Shown here piece by piece: positions 63,201-64,000 of a stretch of 64,000 nt of DNA; position 1 is the stretch's first letter; each line of letters begins with the position of its first letter. Below the pieces are notes generated by a model, which saw only the letters and a program-made list of their open reading frames with translations, did not search any database and was not told the DNA's origin. The stretch spans positions 3,049,001 to 3,113,000 of the forward strand of contig NZ_CP076668.1 of assembly GCF_018968705.1 (NCBI RefSeq), in the 5' to 3' direction. The position numbers and the translations under genes were made by a program. Source of the DNA: Pseudomonas lijiangensis. Lineage in GTDB: Bacteria > Pseudomonadota > Gammaproteobacteria > Pseudomonadales > Pseudomonadaceae.

Positions 63201-64000
63201 CTGCTGACGCCTGCCCAGCGAGAAGCGCACCCGTCACTGCGCCCTCCTGTGGCAAGCTTCAACACGCCTGCCCTGATTCATCAGCGCTTCGAACACATGG
63301 CGGAACAACAGCCCCACGCCATCGCGCTGCAATTCGCAGAACGTCAGGTCAGCTACCAGGAACTCAACCGCAGGGCCAACCGCATCGCCGGGCAATTGCT
63401 GGAGCTGAACGTCAAACCTGACGACCGCGTCGGCATTCTCGCCGAACGTGGCGTGGACATGCTGTGCGCCATTCTCGGCGTGCTGAAAGCCGGTGCTGCG
63501 TATGTGCCGCTCGACCCGGCCTATCCTCAGGCGCGCCTGAATTATCTGCTGGAAGACAGCCAGCCGGTGGCCCTGCTGGCCCAGCCTGCAAGCCTGGATG
63601 CCCTGGGTGATCGCCCCGAGATTGCGCTGATCGAACTCAACCCGCAAACCAGTCCCGGAACGGCCACGGACGCGACCCTGGATCGCAACCCGACACCGGA
63701 CCTTGGCCCGCAGCATCTCGCCTACGTGATTTACACCTCCGGCTCTACCGGATTGCCTAAAGGCGTGCTGGTGGAGCATGGAAATGTGGCGCGGCTGTTC
63801 GATGCCACGCAAGCCAGCTTCAGTTTCGGCAGCGACGATGTCTGGACGCTGTTCCACTCCTTCGCCTTCGACTTCTCGGTCTGGGAAATCTGGGGAGCCC
63901 TGGTCTACGGCGGCAAGCTGGTGATCGTGCCCACCGAGCTGGCACGCTCGCCGGACGACTTCCATGCGCTGGTCTGCCGTGAGCAGGTCACTGTGCTGAA
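57210..64000 (+). CDS. Nonribosomal peptide synthetase 2 (5' part, continues beyond window)
   Basis: The frame is open from an ATG at 57210, overlapping the NRPS-1 stop by 8 nt, to the window end (2,263 codons). A TTG at 57219 with AAGGA 8 nt upstream is an alternative start. A short N-terminal helix (SLDQLKRAALLRLLQQRG) may dock with NRPS-1. Domains: C (HHIISDG, H182); a second C-like domain with HHLLADR (H635); A with YTSGSTGQPKG at 1108 and code DFWNIGMVHK, the standard threonine code; T (Ser1505); C (HHIISDG, H1695); A cut by the window (YTSGSTGLPKG at 2175, FDFSVWEIW). The extra domain before a Thr-A domain suggests on-line modification of Thr, most likely dehydration to dehydrobutyrine. 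No thioesterase is reached. Confidence 0.93.
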   Translation, partial: MPELNDRNESLDQLKRAALLRLLQQRGASRTERAPQDAIEAADRSTALPLSFAQQRLWFLDQLDHTASAAYHMPAALRLTGTLDRSALKSALDHLVARHESLRTTFEQKGEQPVQVIAAADSGFTLVEQDLREQSPEQARLSATRISEAEAAEPFDLLKGPLIRGRLLQVTDDEHLLLITQHHIISDGWSIEVLVREFSALYEAFVGNQPNPLPPLSIQYADYAAWQRQRMNGELQTQHVEFWRNHLSGAPALLTVPTDRPRPPVQSHEGSTLRFSLPKDLSRAVGAFAQLRAATPFMTLMAAWAVLLTRISGQQDVVIGTVAANRDRQDVQGLIGFFANTLALRVRLQADPSLDEVMAQVRNLMLESSSYQDTPFDLVVEALKPPRSASHSPIFQTMLYTNAGNDSEQLRLPGLTLEFLSSRQEDTQHDLSLHIDEGGEQLVCSLSYSTALFDASTIERLSRRFERVLRSFTEAPETRVGALDLDPDLDLPKVQPTGHNDLETPLSWHQERIWFVDTFETGYLYDANPIYHNIPLLLELDGEIDNSALQTALNGLMARHEILRCRVLSDGARAWQRFEKNAALPLNCLQATSGQCTAIALEDAAQPLHMDGGALVRATLVQDGSRESVLAITVHHLLADRASMQIIKRDVLELYDAACSGREPQLPDLPVTYRDFAQWQRQLPAATRESLRSFWAYQLRGKLQPMELPLNRPRAAVHVFTPATHAFELTARQVKAVEAVARRAGVSTQSLALSAFTALLRRYAGHDELVVGTTAACREDQALQNIVGPVGNLLVLRGACDENTSLQGLLTQTATRLAQAHKHRYMQFDQLVLAINPDKDMSRTALFDVLFNFEQARQTPDQVAGLGVRTLETSLGYGKNDLHLLIVASEAQWQGHMTYNADFFDPDFIAQLMQHFVRLLDAFAGDAEQPVDDIPLLDEQDKLVQALHWNDTEAAYPADATLHQLFEAQVLATPEHIAVNSAEGQLTYKALNERANHLAHRLRDSGVAPQELIAILLDRSLDMIVSTLAVLKAGAAYVPIDPASPADRMAYILKDSGVRKIIARKETAESLADTALEIFDPASPNKERSSAANLENLTAPEHLCYVIYTSGSTGQPKGTLLEHRNVVRLLHNSRSPFNFGSNDVWTLFHSNAFDFSVWEMFGALLHGGRLVLVPEPERRDPALFLDFLEREQVTVLNQTPSAFLPLSEAALGRQETALRALKYVIFGGESLEVNRLAAFHGAFPGVALVNMYGITETCVHVTFKHIKAEDIKVGISNVGRPIPTTVTYVMDSKQRLLPVGVPGEICVGGLGVGRGYLNRPELTAERFIDDPLRPGERLYRSGDLGKLLSNGEIVHLGRMDAQVKIRGFRIELGEIEAKLLACEGVHEVRVLARDDARQGKRLIAYLIPEPGAVIEVAALRKQLGATLPDYMVPSAFVSLNAYPLTANGKLDQDALPAAGVDSMSERGYEAPQGATEQALAQIYQELLGVERVGRRDGFFELGGHSLLAAQLVSRVRQVLGGELMLRELFSHPTVEELARVIGTLEQSAVADIKPVNREAPLVLSFSQQRLWFLDQLDPNASIAYHMPASLQLHGELNTRALKDALDHLVARHEGLRTTFKRIADQPVQVIAAPDSGFSLTEHDLRALPFEEAQSSAARIAQREAAAPFDLQQGPLIRGSLIRLADDEYRLHITQHHIISDGWSVGVLVREFAQIYESFSQGNTPSLKPLAIQYADYAAWQRETLAGPQLASQLEQWREHLSGAPTLLNLPADRPRPALQSYRGADVPLALSPQLLAQVERCCKQHDVTLFMVLLSAWSVLMARLGNERDVVIGVPTANRGNAQVESLIGFFVNTLPVRVQLQDGPSVAQLLAQVRDTLLAVHERQEVPFEHVIEALQPPRSLSYNPLCQVALSLNNTPDDGPLNLPGLTLTALNQAQETSQFDLMLSLAENAGELGGAIQYATDLFDRATVERFAQSFQVLLEAFVRDSEQSVMALPLLTPAQREAHPSLRPPVASFNTPALIHQRFEHMAEQQPHAIALQFAERQVSYQELNRRANRIAGQLLELNVKPDDRVGILAERGVDMLCAILGVLKAGAAYVPLDPAYPQARLNYLLEDSQPVALLAQPASLDALGDRPEIALIELNPQTSPGTATDATLDRNPTPDLGPQHLAYVIYTSGSTGLPKGVLVEHGNVARLFDATQASFSFGSDDVWTLFHSFAFDFSVWEIWGALVYGGKLVIVPTELARSPDDFHALVCREQVTVL

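Overview
The window looks like the chromosome of a plant- or soil-associated Pseudomonas of the P. syringae / P. fluorescens sensu lato lineage. It is GC-rich, has Pseudomonas-type REP palindromes (short inverted repeats in intergenic gaps) and many small overlapping ATGA-type operons. On the right it carries a gene set that matches the syringomycin family of chlorinated cyclic lipodepsipeptides. No RNA genes, insertion sequences or CRISPR arrays were seen.

Layout. (1) 1-14.4 kb: an organosulfur/TonB region. It has the 3' end of a SsuB/TauB-like ATPase, then a long minus-strand operon encoding a TonB receptor, an SfnB-like flavoprotein, an LLM-class monooxygenase, a Dpp/Opp-type peptide-class ABC transporter and a second SfnB-like flavoprotein. 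A second TonB receptor diverges from it. (2) 14.6-15.4 kb: a secreted methyltransferase-like protein. (3) 15.5-20.7 kb: a two-gene RADAR antiphage system (rdrA ATPase, rdrB adenosine deaminase) in visibly AT-richer DNA. (4) 21-29.6 kb: an RND tripartite efflux operon with an inserted MipA/OmpV gene, divergent from an OmpR-type two-component system. (5) 29.7-33.6 kb: a candidate 38-residue membrane peptide, a GNAT/C39-peptidase fusion, a RimK-like ATP-grasp ligase and a CorA-family transporter. (6) 33.7-64 kb, to the window edge: a syringomycin-like nonribosomal peptide cluster.

The peptide cluster contains an exporter (syrD), a TauD-type hydroxylase (syrP), an adenylation protein with two carrier domains (syrB1), a non-haem iron halogenase (syrB2), a Cys-type aminoacyl shuttle (syrC), an AspH-type hydroxylase not known to me from the classical syr cluster, and two consecutive giant synthetases. 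NRPS-1 (4,864 aa) is C-A-T, C-A-T, E/C-A-T, C-A-T, E/C-[A8 remnant]-T. Its last module has lost its adenylation domain, so it must be loaded in trans, presumably with the chlorinated residue delivered by SyrB1/SyrB2/SyrC. NRPS-2 starts in an 8-nt overlap and runs off the window. It begins C-(second, atypical C-like domain)-A(Thr)-T, then C-A(partial). Specificity residues read by eye suggest Ser, D-Dab, Glu/Gln-like, D-basic (Lys/Orn/Dab-like), trans-loaded residue, Thr (probably dehydrobutyrine). This order differs from syringomycin, where the A-less module is last.

Four 20-bp sites of form TGTC-N12-GACA/TACA lie upstream of syrD, in the syrP/syrB1 gap (two) and in the hydroxylase/NRPS-1 gap. 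They resemble the syr-syp box bound by SalA-type activators and tie the transcription units into one regulon. The thioesterase and the regulators (salA, syrF, syrG) are not in the window and may lie beyond 64 kb.
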